A stretch of DNA of 44,363 nucleotides from assembly GCA_023228645.1 (NCBI GenBank), contig JALOAT010000033.1:1-44363 (forward strand). The letters run 5' to 3'. Position numbers and translations under genes: made by a program. This document shows, in pieces, positions 23,048-34,227 of this stretch. How positions within the stretch are numbered: position 1 is the first letter of the stretch; every line of letters begins with the position of its first letter. Source of the stretch: Gammaproteobacteria bacterium. GTDB taxonomy: Bacteria > Pseudomonadota > Gammaproteobacteria > Thiohalomonadales > Thiohalomonadaceae. The notes under the pieces are model-generated. The model searched no databases. It had not been told where the DNA came from and worked only from the letters and a program-made list of their open reading frames with translations.

Positions 23048-23323
23048 TCAGCTGCCAATGGAGAACATGCGTTCGAGATCGTGGCGCGAATGGGCCTTGA
23101 AGGCGAGCAGGGTCTCTGTGTTTACGATGCCGTCGACCTTGACCAGCTCATGGGTGACCATATCCGCCATGGCTTCGTTGCTCGGCACGCGGATGATTGC
23201 CACCAGATCGTAACGCCCGCCCACGGAATACACTTCACTGATGCCCGGCAGGCCAGCGAGCGCCTGCGCCACGTCATTGACCTTCTGGCGCTCCACGTTC
23301 ATCAACACAATCGCAGTGACCAT
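23048..23323 (-). CDS. Stand-alone Lrp/AsnC ligand-binding (RAM) domain protein
   Basis: 91-residue protein equal to the C-terminal RAM domain of AsnC/Lrp regulators, without a helix-turn-helix: VTAIVLMNVERQKVNDVAQAL, GISEVYSVGGRYDLVAIIRV, DGIVNTETLLAFKAHSRHDL. A good GAGGAG precedes the ATG at 23323. Such free-standing domains may bind amino acids and heteromerise with full Lrp proteins. It lies downstream of the cytochrome c' gene on the same strand, with a terminator between them. Confidence 0.87.
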   Translation of the reverse strand: MVTAIVLMNVERQKVNDVAQALAGLPGISEVYSVGGRYDLVAIIRVPSNEAMADMVTHELVKVDGIVNTETLLAFKAHSRHDLERMFSIGS

Positions 23324-23394
23324 TGTCGTTCTCCTCGTGCAGCCGGATGGTAGAGGCTAGCGTCCCGCTGCGGATGCGGGCACAGCTTGGGCTT

Positions 23395-23426
23395 AAAAAA
23401 AGGCCGCGCTCGCACGCGGCCTTTTT
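23395..23426. terminator. Bidirectional intrinsic terminator
   Basis: A-run (23395-23401), stem GGCCGCG (23402-23408) with CGCGGCC (23415-23421), then T-run (23422-23426). On the minus strand it ends the cytochrome c' transcript with a seven-U tail. Confidence 0.92.
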
Positions 23427-23439
23427 CCGGTCGTACGAC

Positions 23440-23886
23440 TTACTTGTTCTTGAAATCGCTGTGGCAAGACTTGCAGGTCTTGGCGGTCGCGCCGAACTGT
23501 GCCTTCATGGCCTTTTCGTCACCGCCCTTGGCCACCGTGGCGAGCTTGGCGGCCGCGGCTTCGAACTTGTCCACCTCGGCCTTGTAGTCCTTGGCCTTGC
23601 TCCACACCTCGGGCTTGGACTTGGTGTCGCCCATATCGGAACCCTCGATGAAGTGTTCCCAGGGCATCTTGGCAAGGGCCTCCAGGTTCGCCGCGCGGGC
23701 CGCGAACGCGGCCTTGTCGAAGGGCATCTTGCCTTCCGCCATGGCACCCATGGGGCCGAAGTTGGCCTTGATCAGGGTGAAGGCGGCCTTACGGTACTGA
23801 ATGGCGTCCTCGAACTGATCGGCCGAGGCAGAGAAGGCTGCACCAAGGGCGACCAGGCCGGCGAGCGCAAAAGACGTCTTCTTCAT
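23440..23886 (-). CDS. Cytochrome c' (class II periplasmic cytochrome)
   Basis: 148-residue four-helix-bundle c-type cytochrome. Signal peptide MKKTSFALAGLVALGAAFSASA is followed by the mature start DQFEDAIQYRKAAF with the Arg near the haem edge conserved in cytochromes c'. The haem motif is C-terminal, as in class II: KTCKSCHSDFKNK (CKSCH). Known members bind NO or CO at a five-coordinate haem and protect against NO. GGAG lies about 11 bases before the ATG at 23886. A strong terminator follows. The redox genes around it support a stress or electron-buffer role (inference). Confidence 0.93.
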   Translation of the reverse strand: MKKTSFALAGLVALGAAFSASADQFEDAIQYRKAAFTLIKANFGPMGAMAEGKMPFDKAAFAARAANLEALAKMPWEHFIEGSDMGDTKSKPEVWSKAKDYKAEVDKFEAAAAKLATVAKGGDEKAMKAQFGATAKTCKSCHSDFKNK

Positions 23887-24111
23887 GCTTGTTTATGCTC
23901 CGGTTAGACGCGCCACCCCGATGGCGGCGCGGGAAAACACCTGGATTTTACCACCGGCCTGCAAGGGAATGTCAGCGCCGAATCACGACGTGCGGGTTTC
24001 CATTTCGAGATGTCTCATCGCGAAGCCGCGTGGATGACGCCGTTTCCCGCGAAGCTGCGCGAAAACGCGTGCAATACGACATTCCTGATGCGCAGCCCAG
24101 TGCGCCCTCTT

Positions 24112-24134
24112 ACGACTTTTTCCTAAAAAATCGT
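24112..24134. promoter_or_regulatory. A/T-rich dyad, possible operator or hairpin
   Basis: ACGA-C-TTTTT and AAAAA-A-TCGT are inverted around CCT, with one mismatch. It stands out in G/C-rich DNA between two divergent redox genes. Its role is unknown. Confidence 0.35.
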
Positions 24135-24367
24135 CGGGCCGTGGCGATCGCATTGGCAGACGCCATCTGCATCGAGCGGCGCTCGGGAGGCCATCGCACA
24201 GCCGCGTGCCGTGTGCGCGACAAGAGGTGTTCGTAAGTTTGTCGGCGATACCGCAGTTGACGTGGTTCAAGAACGGCTGAACTGTTTGGTACCGCGGCCC
24301 TGCCAGCGCCACAAGGCGGTCCAAACCGGCGGCGCCCCTGTGCCCCGGGACAGTCGAAGGACCTCCA

Positions 24368-24396
24368 TTGACCGGCCGCAGTTTTCCTACTACGAT
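24368..24396 (+). promoter_or_regulatory. Sigma70-type promoter for the peroxiredoxin gene
   Basis: TTGACC at 24368-24373 and TACGAT at 24391-24396 are separated by 17 bases; transcription would begin near 24403, about 40 bases before the ATG at 24442. Five of six -35 bases and four of six -10 bases match consensus. Confidence 0.6.
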
Positions 24397-24441
24397 GCCA
24401 CGGTTTTTAGACTACCTCTAAATACCGAACAGGAGGCAACC

Positions 24442-25047
24442 ATGGCAGTTCTTGTCGGCCGCAAGGCCCCCGACTTCACCGCTCCAGCGGTGCTCGCCAA
24501 CGGCACCATCGTCAACGAATACCACTTTTCGGCCGAAACCAAGGCCAAGTACGCGGTCGTCTTCTTCTACCCGCTCGACTTCACCTTCGTGTGCCCGTCC
24601 GAACTCCTCGCCTTCGATCACCGCATCGAGGAATTCAAGAAGCGCGGCGTGGAAGTGATCGGCGTGTCCGTGGACTCCCACTATACCCATAACGCCTGGC
24701 GCAACACGCCCGTCGACAAGGGCGGTATCGGTCCCGTGCGCTACACCCTGGTGGCTGACCTGACCCACGCCATCGCCAAGGCCTACGACGTGGAGACCCC
24801 GGCCGGTGACGTGGCCTTCCGCGGTTCCTTCCTGGTCGACCGCAGCGGCATGGTGCGTCACCAGGTAGTGAACGACCTGCCTTTGGGCCGCAACGTCGAT
24901 GAAATGCTGCGCATGATCGACGCCCTGCAGTTCACCGAAGAGCATGGCGAAGTGTGCCCGGCCGGCTGGAAGAAGGGCGAGACCGGCATGCAGGCCTCTC
25001 CCGAAGGCGTGGCCGACTACCTGGCCAAGCACGGCGAGAAGCTGTAA
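24442..25047 (+). CDS. Typical 2-Cys peroxiredoxin (AhpC/Prx1 type)
   Basis: 201-residue thiol peroxidase reducing hydrogen peroxide, organic peroxides and peroxynitrite. The peroxidatic Cys51 is in DFTFVCPSE, the resolving Cys172 in HGEVCPAGW. The GGIG motif (residues 94-97) and the C-terminal YL-containing helix (ADYLAKHG) are features of peroxiredoxins that can be over-oxidised. The ATG at 24442 has a perfect AGGAGG at 24431-24436. No ahpF lies beside it, so a thioredoxin or other donor elsewhere is presumed. A strong terminator follows. Confidence 0.94.
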   Translation: MAVLVGRKAPDFTAPAVLANGTIVNEYHFSAETKAKYAVVFFYPLDFTFVCPSELLAFDHRIEEFKKRGVEVIGVSVDSHYTHNAWRNTPVDKGGIGPVRYTLVADLTHAIAKAYDVETPAGDVAFRGSFLVDRSGMVRHQVVNDLPLGRNVDEMLRMIDALQFTEEHGEVCPAGWKKGETGMQASPEGVADYLAKHGEKL

Positions 25048-25068
25048 GGCTGTACGTTCGCACGCAAG

Positions 25069-25100
25069 AACCGGCCGCCGCGAGGTGGCCGGTTTTTTTT
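25069..25100 (+). terminator. Intrinsic terminator of the peroxiredoxin gene
   Basis: AACCGGCC pairs with GGCCGGTT around a ten-base loop, followed by a T-run through 25100. A family B hairpin begins five bases later. Confidence 0.95.
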
Positions 25101-25104
25101 GTCC

Positions 25105-25134
25105 GTAGCCGGATGAAACGAAGCCGAATCCGGC
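25105..25134 (+). repeat. Family B hairpin
   Basis: GTAGCCGGATGAAACG followed by AAGCCGAATCCGGC; GCCGGAT pairs with ATCCGGC. A divergent copy of the GTAGCCCGG repeat, directly behind the peroxiredoxin terminator. Confidence 0.75.
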
Positions 25135-25254
25135 GATAACCGAACGCCCCACACCGCGCAACAGCGTCGACGGATTGGAGCCCCTAAGCCGCCGTCGCCA
25201 GCTTGGCGATCCCCCAAACCGCATCTCCCGTTATTCTCGGACGTGGCGGAATTT

Positions 25255-25285
25255 CCCGGATTCCGCTTCGCGCCATCCGGGTTAC
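25255..25285 (-). repeat. Family B hairpin supplying the treY stop codon
   Basis: CCCGGATTCCGCTTCGCG followed by CCATCCGGGTTAC. The TAA of treY (complement of 25282-25284) lies within the repeat's GTAAC end, where other copies have GTAGC. Confidence 0.8.
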
Positions 25286-28185
25286 CGGTGCCTGCCCTGC
25301 AACAGCGCGAGCGGGAAATGTCCCAGTGCCTGCGCCACGGGCAAGCAGCGCTGCCCTGCTATCTCCTCGCAGACCAGTTCTTCGCCGGTGAGCACGTTAT
25401 GAAAGCTTTCGAGGTGATCCGGTGCCTCCACGTACGTCTCCGTCCACACCGCCGCGCCGACCGGTGGCCGATCGTCGCCCGTGAGCATGGCCATGCAGCG
25501 CGGCACCAGCACGGCGATCACGTCCTGCTCATGGCGTCGCGCGAACGCGACCACATGGGCCGCCTGTGGACCGTCCGCGGCAAGCGGCTGGTAATCGCCG
25601 CGCAGGAACACATCAGGCAGGCTGCGCCGCAGCGCGAGCGCCCGCCAGGTGACGTAGAGCTTGGCGCGGCCGTCGTTCAGGTTTTCCATCAACTCGCCGG
25701 CAAGTTCGACACCCGACAATCGCTTGGCACCGTGTACCACGCGGCGCAGCAGGTCGCGCCGGCGCCGATAGTCCACCGGCCGCCGGTTGTCCGGGTCCAC
25801 CAGGCTGAAGTCCCAAATTTCGTTGCCCTGGTAGATGTCGGGCACGCCCGGGGCGGTGAACTTGAGCAGGGTCTGGGCCAGCGAGTTCCACAGGCCGAAA
25901 CGGGCGATGCGCTGCTGAAACGGCAGGAAGTCGGCGAGAAACGGATTCTGGCCCGTGTTGTTCAGCATGACCGTCACGAAGTGGCACACCGCTTCCTCAT
26001 AGGCCGCATTGGGATTGATCCATGAGGTTTGCGCCTTCGCTTCCTTCACGGCCTTCAACATGTAGCGCTTGATGCGTTCGCGGAATTCGTCGAAACCGCG
26101 CTCGTCCACCGGCTCCAGCGGCCAGGCCCCCAGCAGCGTCTGGTAGAACAGGTATTCGTCATTGCGGCTGGGCGCCGGCGCCCCGTCCACGATGAGTTTG
26201 CGCGTGCGCGCAAGGCGCGCCCAGCGCGTCACGTGCGCGCGCCACTCGTCGGCCAGTTCGGAGATCACGTCAATGCGCGCCCGCACGTCCTCACCGCGCT
26301 TGCTGTCGTGGGTGGAGGTTGCGAGCATCGAGTGCGACCAGTTGCGTGCCCGCTCCAAATTGGCGTGGTGAAAGCCCGTTACCGAAGTACCGAAGCGGCG
26401 CGGATCGCCACCCACTTCATTGAGTGACACCAGCCGGTGGTAGAGGTAGAAACTGGTGTCCTCCATGGCCTTGGCCATCACCGGTGCGGTGTACTGTTGC
26501 AGCTTCATGGCAAAGCGCGCCGCATGGGCGCGCCGCATCGGGTCGTCCGAGCGCGTTTCCACCACCAGCAGGTCGCAGATGAAATCGAAGATGCTCACGT
26601 CGGCCGCCGGGCTGCGCTTCTTGGCCTGGGCCACGGCCCAGTCCACGTAGCGTCGATCGTCGTCACTCACGCGGTTCTCGGCGATGTAGGTGCGGTACAC
26701 GGGGAAGCAGGCCACCAGCACGGTGAGCGCATTGCGGCAGCCGTTCAAGGTGAAGTCGCGGGTATAGCGGTTGCGCTGGGCAATGTCGTCGAGCATGTTC
26801 GACAGCACGGTAAGCTCCGAGGAGAGCTGCACGTCGATGACCAGGCGCTTGCTCTGGTACAGCACCTCGTCGAAATCCGGGTGATGCCCGAGGAAGCGTG
26901 CGTAGGTGCGTTCCAGTTCCTCCGCCGCGTCCGCATGCACGAACAGACCATTGACCAGATTCATGAAGTCATAACCGGTCGTGCCGTGCACGGGCCAGCC
27001 GTCCACCAGGCGCTCGTAGCTGGCCAGGATCTTCTCCGCCACGAAGTAGAACTCGGGCACCGCCGCTGGTCCCACCGGGCCGGCGTACGCAGGCAGCGCC
27101 GCCTGCACCTCGGTCTGCAGCCGCGCGTAGTAGTCGGGCGGGTCGTACAGGCCATCCGGGTGATCGATACGCAGCCCATCCAGCCTGCCGTCGGCGACCA
27201 ACTGAAGCACGAAGCGGTGGGTGACGTTGAACACGTCCGGGATTTCCATGCGCAGACCGGCCAGATCGTTGATGTCGAAAAAACGCCGGTAGTTGATCTC
27301 GTCGGAGGCGACTTGCCAGTACGCCAGGCGATACACCTGCTCCTCAAGGATGTCGTGCAGCAGATCGAACGACGCGGGCTCGCCGGGGTCGCCGTTGATC
27401 AGCTGGACGTTCTCATCGAGAAAGGCGCCGATTTCCGGTGATTTTGCGCAGAGGTCCACGAGCTGCTGCTTGTGCACTTCCTTGTCGCGCCGGCGTTCGT
27501 CCAGCTTCGTGGCGACGGTCTCCCAGCGCGACGGCAGGTGCCCGAAGGCCGTGGTGAGCGTGAGGAACTGCGCAAGCCGCGGGTGCTCCGCGCCGAGGCG
27601 GGAACTCAGCTGCTCGATACGGTATTCCATCACCCGCGGGTAGGTGCGCGGCTCAAGGGGAAAGCGGTGATTGTAATACCACACGCTGAACTCGCCGCGG
27701 CGCGCATCGAAGGTCAGGCGCAGCTCGCCGTTTTCGAGCACGTTACCGTAGTGACCGCCGAGCACCGGCACCAGCACCTTGCCGCGCAGCTCCTCCTTGA
27801 TGGGAAACCAGTCGATATCGAAGTACGTCGCATAGGCGGAAGCCGGGCCGTTTTCCAGCACGTCGAGCCACCAGGCATTGTCGTCGCCGCCGACGCCCAT
27901 GTGGTTGGGCACCAGGTCGAGGATCTGCCCCATGTTGTGTTTCGCCAGGGCATCCAAATAGCGATGGAAGCTGCGTTCCGAACCGATCTCGGGGTTCAGC
28001 GAACTGTGGTCGACGATGTCATACCCATGCGGGCTGCCGCTGCGCGCACGCAGGTAGGGCGAGGCGTAACAGTGGCTCACGCCCAGTTCGCGCAGATAAG
28101 GGATCAGCGCCGCCGCATCGTCGAAGGTGAATTGGCGATTGAACTGAAGGCGGTAGGTGGCGAGGGGGATCCGTCCGTAGGCCAT
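25282..28185 (-). CDS. treY: Maltooligosyl trehalose synthase
   Basis: 967-residue GH13 enzyme that converts the reducing-end glucose of a malto-oligosaccharide to a trehalose-type alpha-1,1 bond. Seen: start IPLATYRLQFNRQFTFDDA, HGYDIVDHSSLNPEIG, QILDLVPNHMGVGGDDNAWW, nucleophile region DGLRIDHPDGLYDPP, the acid region YFVAEKIL, and STHDSKRGEDVRARI. Length is normal to slightly long. AAAGGA lies seven bases before the ATG at 28185, inside the end of treZ (10-base gap). It is the last gene of the five-gene operon; the stop comes from a family B repeat. Periplasmic location is unlikely because there is no signal peptide. Confidence 0.95.
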   Translation of the reverse strand: MAYGRIPLATYRLQFNRQFTFDDAAALIPYLRELGVSHCYASPYLRARSGSPHGYDIVDHSSLNPEIGSERSFHRYLDALAKHNMGQILDLVPNHMGVGGDDNAWWLDVLENGPASAYATYFDIDWFPIKEELRGKVLVPVLGGHYGNVLENGELRLTFDARRGEFSVWYYNHRFPLEPRTYPRVMEYRIEQLSSRLGAEHPRLAQFLTLTTAFGHLPSRWETVATKLDERRRDKEVHKQQLVDLCAKSPEIGAFLDENVQLINGDPGEPASFDLLHDILEEQVYRLAYWQVASDEINYRRFFDINDLAGLRMEIPDVFNVTHRFVLQLVADGRLDGLRIDHPDGLYDPPDYYARLQTEVQAALPAYAGPVGPAAVPEFYFVAEKILASYERLVDGWPVHGTTGYDFMNLVNGLFVHADAAEELERTYARFLGHHPDFDEVLYQSKRLVIDVQLSSELTVLSNMLDDIAQRNRYTRDFTLNGCRNALTVLVACFPVYRTYIAENRVSDDDRRYVDWAVAQAKKRSPAADVSIFDFICDLLVVETRSDDPMRRAHAARFAMKLQQYTAPVMAKAMEDTSFYLYHRLVSLNEVGGDPRRFGTSVTGFHHANLERARNWSHSMLATSTHDSKRGEDVRARIDVISELADEWRAHVTRWARLARTRKLIVDGAPAPSRNDEYLFYQTLLGAWPLEPVDERGFDEFRERIKRYMLKAVKEAKAQTSWINPNAAYEEAVCHFVTVMLNNTGQNPFLADFLPFQQRIARFGLWNSLAQTLLKFTAPGVPDIYQGNEIWDFSLVDPDNRRPVDYRRRRDLLRRVVHGAKRLSGVELAGELMENLNDGRAKLYVTWRALALRRSLPDVFLRGDYQPLAADGPQAAHVVAFARRHEQDVIAVLVPRCMAMLTGDDRPPVGAAVWTETYVEAPDHLESFHNVLTGEELVCEEIAGQRCLPVAQALGHFPLALLQGRHR

Positions 28186-28195
28186 GGGCGTCCTT

Positions 28196-30017
28196 TCATT
28201 CGAACGCGGAACGGCCGTTGACCAGGATGTCGGCCTGTGCGGGCCTGCACAGATAGAACACCACCGACCAGGGCATGAGGATTTCGTTTTCGGCGAACGG
28301 GTCGGGCGTGGCGTAGAACGGAGCGAACGCGGGCAGCGTCACGTCGGCGACGGGCTCGGCGCCCAGGTTCGCCGCGAGCAAGAGGACCGTGCCGTCGGCG
28401 AGCACCCAACGTGCCGCGAGGCCGCATTCACTGAACACGGCGCTGCGCGCCTCGCGCCCGCTCACGCCGGCGAGCAACGGGACCAGATGGCGGCGCAGTT
28501 TGAGCAAGGTGCGATGCAGTTCCAGCCAACCCTGGCCGACCGCGGTGTCGCGCTCCCCCCAATCAAGCTTGGCCTGCAGGAAGGTGCTTTCGGCTCCCGG
28601 GTCGGGGATTTGCTCGCGCACCGCCGGGTCGCTGAAGGCCGCGAAGCGGGCGAATTCCGCACGCCGCCCCTCGCGCACCTTGGGCGCGAGGTCTGCGCCG
28701 AAGTCGCAGAAAAACGGAAACATTCGCCGGCTGCCCCATTCCTGCCCCATGAACAGCAGCGGCACGTGCGGGACGAGCAGCAGCAACGTCGTCGCGGCAC
28801 GCAGGGCGGGCGCCGGCGCGAGCGCGCTCAGGCGTTCGCCAAAGGCGCGGTTGCCGATCTGGTCATGGTTTTGCAGAAAGTCCACGAACGCCGTCACGGG
28901 CAGATGCGCGCTGGGCTCACCGCGGCGGGCGGCGCGATAGGCCGAACGCTCGCCCTGGAAGGCAAAGCCTTCCGCCAGAACCCGGGCAAGCAGGGACACC
29001 GGCGCTACGGCGAAATCCGCATAGTAGCCTTCCTCCTCGCCCGTCAGCAGCACGTGCATGGCATGATGAAAATCATCGTTCCACTGCGCGCGGTAGTGCC
29101 GTGCAGCGCCGTTCAGGTAGTGCGCCGCATTGTTGTCGTTCTCGAGCACCAGATGCACCTGGCGGCCCGCGCAACGCTCGGCGACGCGACACCCCAACTC
29201 CTCGACGAAATCGGGGCGCGACGTATCGATGATCGCGTGCACAGCGTCGAGGCGAAGCCCATCCACGTGGTACTCCTCGATCCAATAGAGTGCGTTGTGG
29301 ATGAAGAAGTCGCGCACGGTGCGGCTGGTCTGTCCGTCGAAATTGATGGCAGCGCCCCACGGCGTGCGGTGCCGCTCGGTGAAGAACGGCGACGCGAATA
29401 CGTGCAGATAATTGCCCTCGGGCCCGAAGTGGTTGTGAACCACGTCCATGAACACCATCAGCCCGCGCCGATGCGCGGCGATGATCAGGCGCTTGAGGTC
29501 GTCCGGCTGGCCATAGCGCCGGTGCGGCGCGAACGGCAACACGCCGTCATAACCCCAGTTGTGTGCGCCGGGAAAATCCGCCACCGGCATGAGCTCGATA
29601 GCGGTGACACCGAGCGCCGCCAGGGCATCGAGGCGCGCCTCCACTGCGGCGAAGCTGCCCTCTTCACTGAAGGCGCCCACGTGCAATTCGTAGAAGACCG
29701 CTTCCTCCCAGGGACGCCCGCGCCACTGCGTGTCGTCCCAGGCGAAGGCGCGCGGGTCCACCAGTACACTGGGCCCGTGGACATCGTCGGCCTGCATGCG
29801 CGAGGCCGGGTCCGGCACCACCTTGTCGCCGTCGATGCGGTAGGCGTAGCGCATGCCGGCACAGGCCGGCTGTGCCGCTGCGAACCAGCCGCCGTCCTCC
29901 TCGGTCATGGCAATGCCGGCCTGCCCGTCCAACAGTAACTCGACATGCGCCGCGCCGGGCGCCCACAGGCGAAATCGCCAGCGGCCGTCGCCGAGCGGCG
30001 CGGCACCGAACGGCATG

Positions 30018-30037
<20 letters not shown>
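28196..30037 (-). CDS. treZ: Malto-oligosyltrehalose trehalohydrolase
   Basis: 613-residue GH13 enzyme that releases trehalose from the product of TreY. N-terminal CBM48-like domain (RWRFRLWAPGAAHVELLLDG), then the catalytic barrel: ELHVGAFSEEGSF, ELMPVADFPGAHNWGYDGV, MDVVHNHFGPEGNYL, DGLRLDAVHAI, HLVLENDNNAAHYL (acid Glu), FLQNHDQIGNRAFGERL and LLFMGQEWGS. The start MIRRGHDMPFGA (ATG 30037) matches the family, where the ..H.MPFGA segment is normal; it overlaps glgX by 20 bases. An ATG at 30016 is possible but lacks a ribosome site. Confidence 0.95.
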
Positions 30038-32192
<2,155 letters not shown>

Positions 32193-32225
32193 GGGGCCTC
32201 TGCAGGTTGCTTGCCGAAAACGTCA

Positions 32226-33461
32226 TCAGCCTAGTTCAATGCGCTCGGCAGCGCCGTGGAGCATGCCCACGCACAGGGTGAGGTATTCGCGCAGCTGGCG
32301 CGTCACCAGAAAGTTTTCCCGCACGAATTCCCGCGCCTTCCAACCCATAGTCTGAATCTTGCGAGGCTGGTGCAACAGATAACGAAGGCGCAGCGAGGTG
32401 CCCTCCGGCGAACTCACCCGGAAGCCCGTGTGATGATCGATCACCTGCAAGCGGATGCCGCCCACATCGCCACCGATGACGGGTTTGCCTTTCCACATGG
32501 CCTCGGTGACGGTCAGGCCGAAGCCTTCGCGGGTCGATTTCTGGATGACCACGTCCGCAAGACGTTGCAGGGCGTTGATGGTGCGGTGGGCATCCGGCGC
32601 GAGCGCCAGGACGTGGATGTCCGCGTCGTCCCCCGCGGCGGCACGCGTCTCCGCCAATACCACCTCACCTTCCGGGTCATCGGTGGCGCTGCCGCCTGCG
32701 AGCACCAGCTGCAGATGCGGCACATAGTCCTTTGCCAGACGATAAGCCGCAATCACGCCGACGGGGTCCTTGAAGCGGTCGAAACGCGAGACCTGCGCCA
32801 CCACCGGTCGCGCTGGATCGATACCAAACCGTTTGGCCGTTTCGCGTATGCTGCTCTCCGACAGCGCGATGTTCTTGTCACTGAGCGGGTCGATGCTGGG
32901 CGGGATGATGTATTCGGGGTGCGGCAAGGCCTGCGCGAAGCTGGCCAGTGAGAACACGCTCGCGTCATGAGCGGCCACGTAACGGCGCAGGTATTTCCAC
33001 ACCGGCCGGTGCGGATGGCTGGCGTCGATGTGACAGCGCCACACCCAGTGACCGGAGCGCTTGCCGATGTACTCCGCCAATGGCGCCGGTTGAGGATCAT
33101 GGATGAACACCATGTCCGCCGGCGCCAGCACGTCGCGCAGCTGCTCAGCATTGGTGCGGTTGGTCTCCTCATAGACCCGCAACAGCCGGTCTGCAATACG
33201 TAGCGGGGTGCCCTGCAAGGCGTTGTGCATGGCCTTGGTGCATTCGTAGAATTCGGCGTCGCCCGTGATCACCTCCCACTGCGCGTCGATGCCCAGCTCG
33301 CGCGCCAGCGGGATGAGCTTCCGAAGGATCTCGGCCACGCCGCCGCCGATGCGGGTGGAATTCACGTGCACGAACCGTTTACCGACAAGAGGCCGCGCCA
33401 ATTGGCGCAGGTGTTCGATCGCGTCCTCGCCCGCAACCTGGGCATAGTCATCCAGCAACAT
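32226..33461 (-). CDS. treT: Trehalose-synthesising glycosyltransferase (TreT-like, GT4)
   Basis: 411-residue GT-B retaining glycosyltransferase resembling TreT, which makes trehalose from NDP-glucose and glucose in one reversible step. N-terminal half: FVHVNSTRIGGGVAEILRKL (typical of TreT/trehalose phosphorylase) and WRCHIDASHPHRPVWKYL. C-terminal half: VVAQVSRFDRFKDPVGVI and QKSTREGFGLTVTEAMWKGK (the GT4 EX7E motif), PVIGGDVGGI. The ATG at 33461 has GGAG seven bases before it and is preferred to upstream ATGs that overlap further. It overlaps the DUF5752 gene by 14 bases. Trehalose phosphorylase is the main alternative call. Confidence 0.85.
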   Translation of the reverse strand: MLLDDYAQVAGEDAIEHLRQLARPLVGKRFVHVNSTRIGGGVAEILRKLIPLARELGIDAQWEVITGDAEFYECTKAMHNALQGTPLRIADRLLRVYEETNRTNAEQLRDVLAPADMVFIHDPQPAPLAEYIGKRSGHWVWRCHIDASHPHRPVWKYLRRYVAAHDASVFSLASFAQALPHPEYIIPPSIDPLSDKNIALSESSIRETAKRFGIDPARPVVAQVSRFDRFKDPVGVIAAYRLAKDYVPHLQLVLAGGSATDDPEGEVVLAETRAAAGDDADIHVLALAPDAHRTINALQRLADVVIQKSTREGFGLTVTEAMWKGKPVIGGDVGGIRLQVIDHHTGFRVSSPEGTSLRLRYLLHQPRKIQTMGWKAREFVRENFLVTRQLREYLTLCVGMLHGAAERIELG

Positions 33462-34125
33462 GACCATTCTCCAGTTCGTCGGCGAAGGCGCCGGCAAGCT
33501 GCTGACGCAGCACGCTCAACGGGATGAAGTAGGGATCGATTTGAGCGAGCCGGGCCCGAATACGATCGCCGCGCGCTCCGAAATTCACCAGCCAGGCGCT
33601 GAAGTCGTCACCCGCTTCGGGCACGCGCCTGCGCGCATCGATGAAATGATAAAAAATGCTGCTGGCCGGGAGCTGCGGGATGAGCACAGCCAGTTCCTCC
33701 GGGCAAGCCACGCACTTGTCGGTACCGAACACGACGATCTGCGCACGCATGAATTCGAAGGGCTGCACCGCGCGACTGAAATGGAGGTATTCCGCCTCGT
33801 CGAGCCGCTCGTCGATGAGTTCGACCACGTCGGAGCGAAGCAGGTCGAGGCTGGTGTATTCACGGGGGTCGATCACGGCCAGCTTTTCCGCCAGCCGGGA
33901 ATCGTGCAGGCCGTGGCGCATCCAGGCGGCGAAGTCGTTGTTGAACTCCCGCTCTTCGAAGCGGGGCTGCAACAGGCCACCCCAAAAATGGAAATAGATG
34001 CTGTCGCGCTCCGCGCCGGCGATACCGGCACGCAACTCGCCGAGCGTGTACGCCCGGCGCCCGGTCGCGATGGTCAGGAGGGCGCAGTCCTTTACGGAAA
34101 ACGGCACCAGTTTCTCGGCAGGCAC
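33448..34125 (-). CDS. DUF5752-family protein, partner of TreT
   Basis: 225-residue soluble protein of the DUF5752 family as I recall it, usually found beside TreT-like genes. Two similar halves are suggested: LRAGIAGAERDSIYFHFWGG followed by FNNDFAAWMRHGL, and VLIPQLPASSIFYHFIDARR followed by DDFSAWLVNFG, each followed by a DP-containing segment. That internal duplication is visible by eye. No catalytic residues are known to me. The GTG start at 34125 has AAGGAA before it. It is the first gene of the trehalose operon and overlaps treT by 14 bases, so its product is probably made in step with TreT. Confidence 0.78.
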   Translation of the reverse strand: MPAEKLVPFSVKDCALLTIATGRRAYTLGELRAGIAGAERDSIYFHFWGGLLQPRFEEREFNNDFAAWMRHGLHDSRLAEKLAVIDPREYTSLDLLRSDVVELIDERLDEAEYLHFSRAVQPFEFMRAQIVVFGTDKCVACPEELAVLIPQLPASSIFYHFIDARRRVPEAGDDFSAWLVNFGARGDRIRARLAQIDPYFIPLSVLRQQLAGAFADELENGHVAG

Positions 34126-34227
34126 GAGGTTCCTTCGTGATGCACGAAGTTACGTATTCGCCAGAAACTTAGGAAAAGGATCGCCCTTATGCCAGCCGGT
34201 GCACGCTGGCGCGTGGCTTATGGGGGC

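Larger units (their letters stand above)
23887..24441. other. 555-base divergent intergenic region
   Basis: Lies between divergent cytochrome c' and peroxiredoxin genes and should hold both promoters. I see a dyad at 24112-24134 and a good sigma70 promoter for the peroxiredoxin at 24368-24396. A 113-codon minus-strand frame (23983-24324) lacks a ribosome site and family resemblance, so I do not call it a gene. Confidence 0.55.

Noticed and set aside
23983..24324. 113-codon minus-strand gene between cytochrome c' and peroxiredoxin
   Set aside because: No ribosome site, no family resemblance, Arg/Cys-rich irregular composition, and it would cover the peroxiredoxin upstream region.
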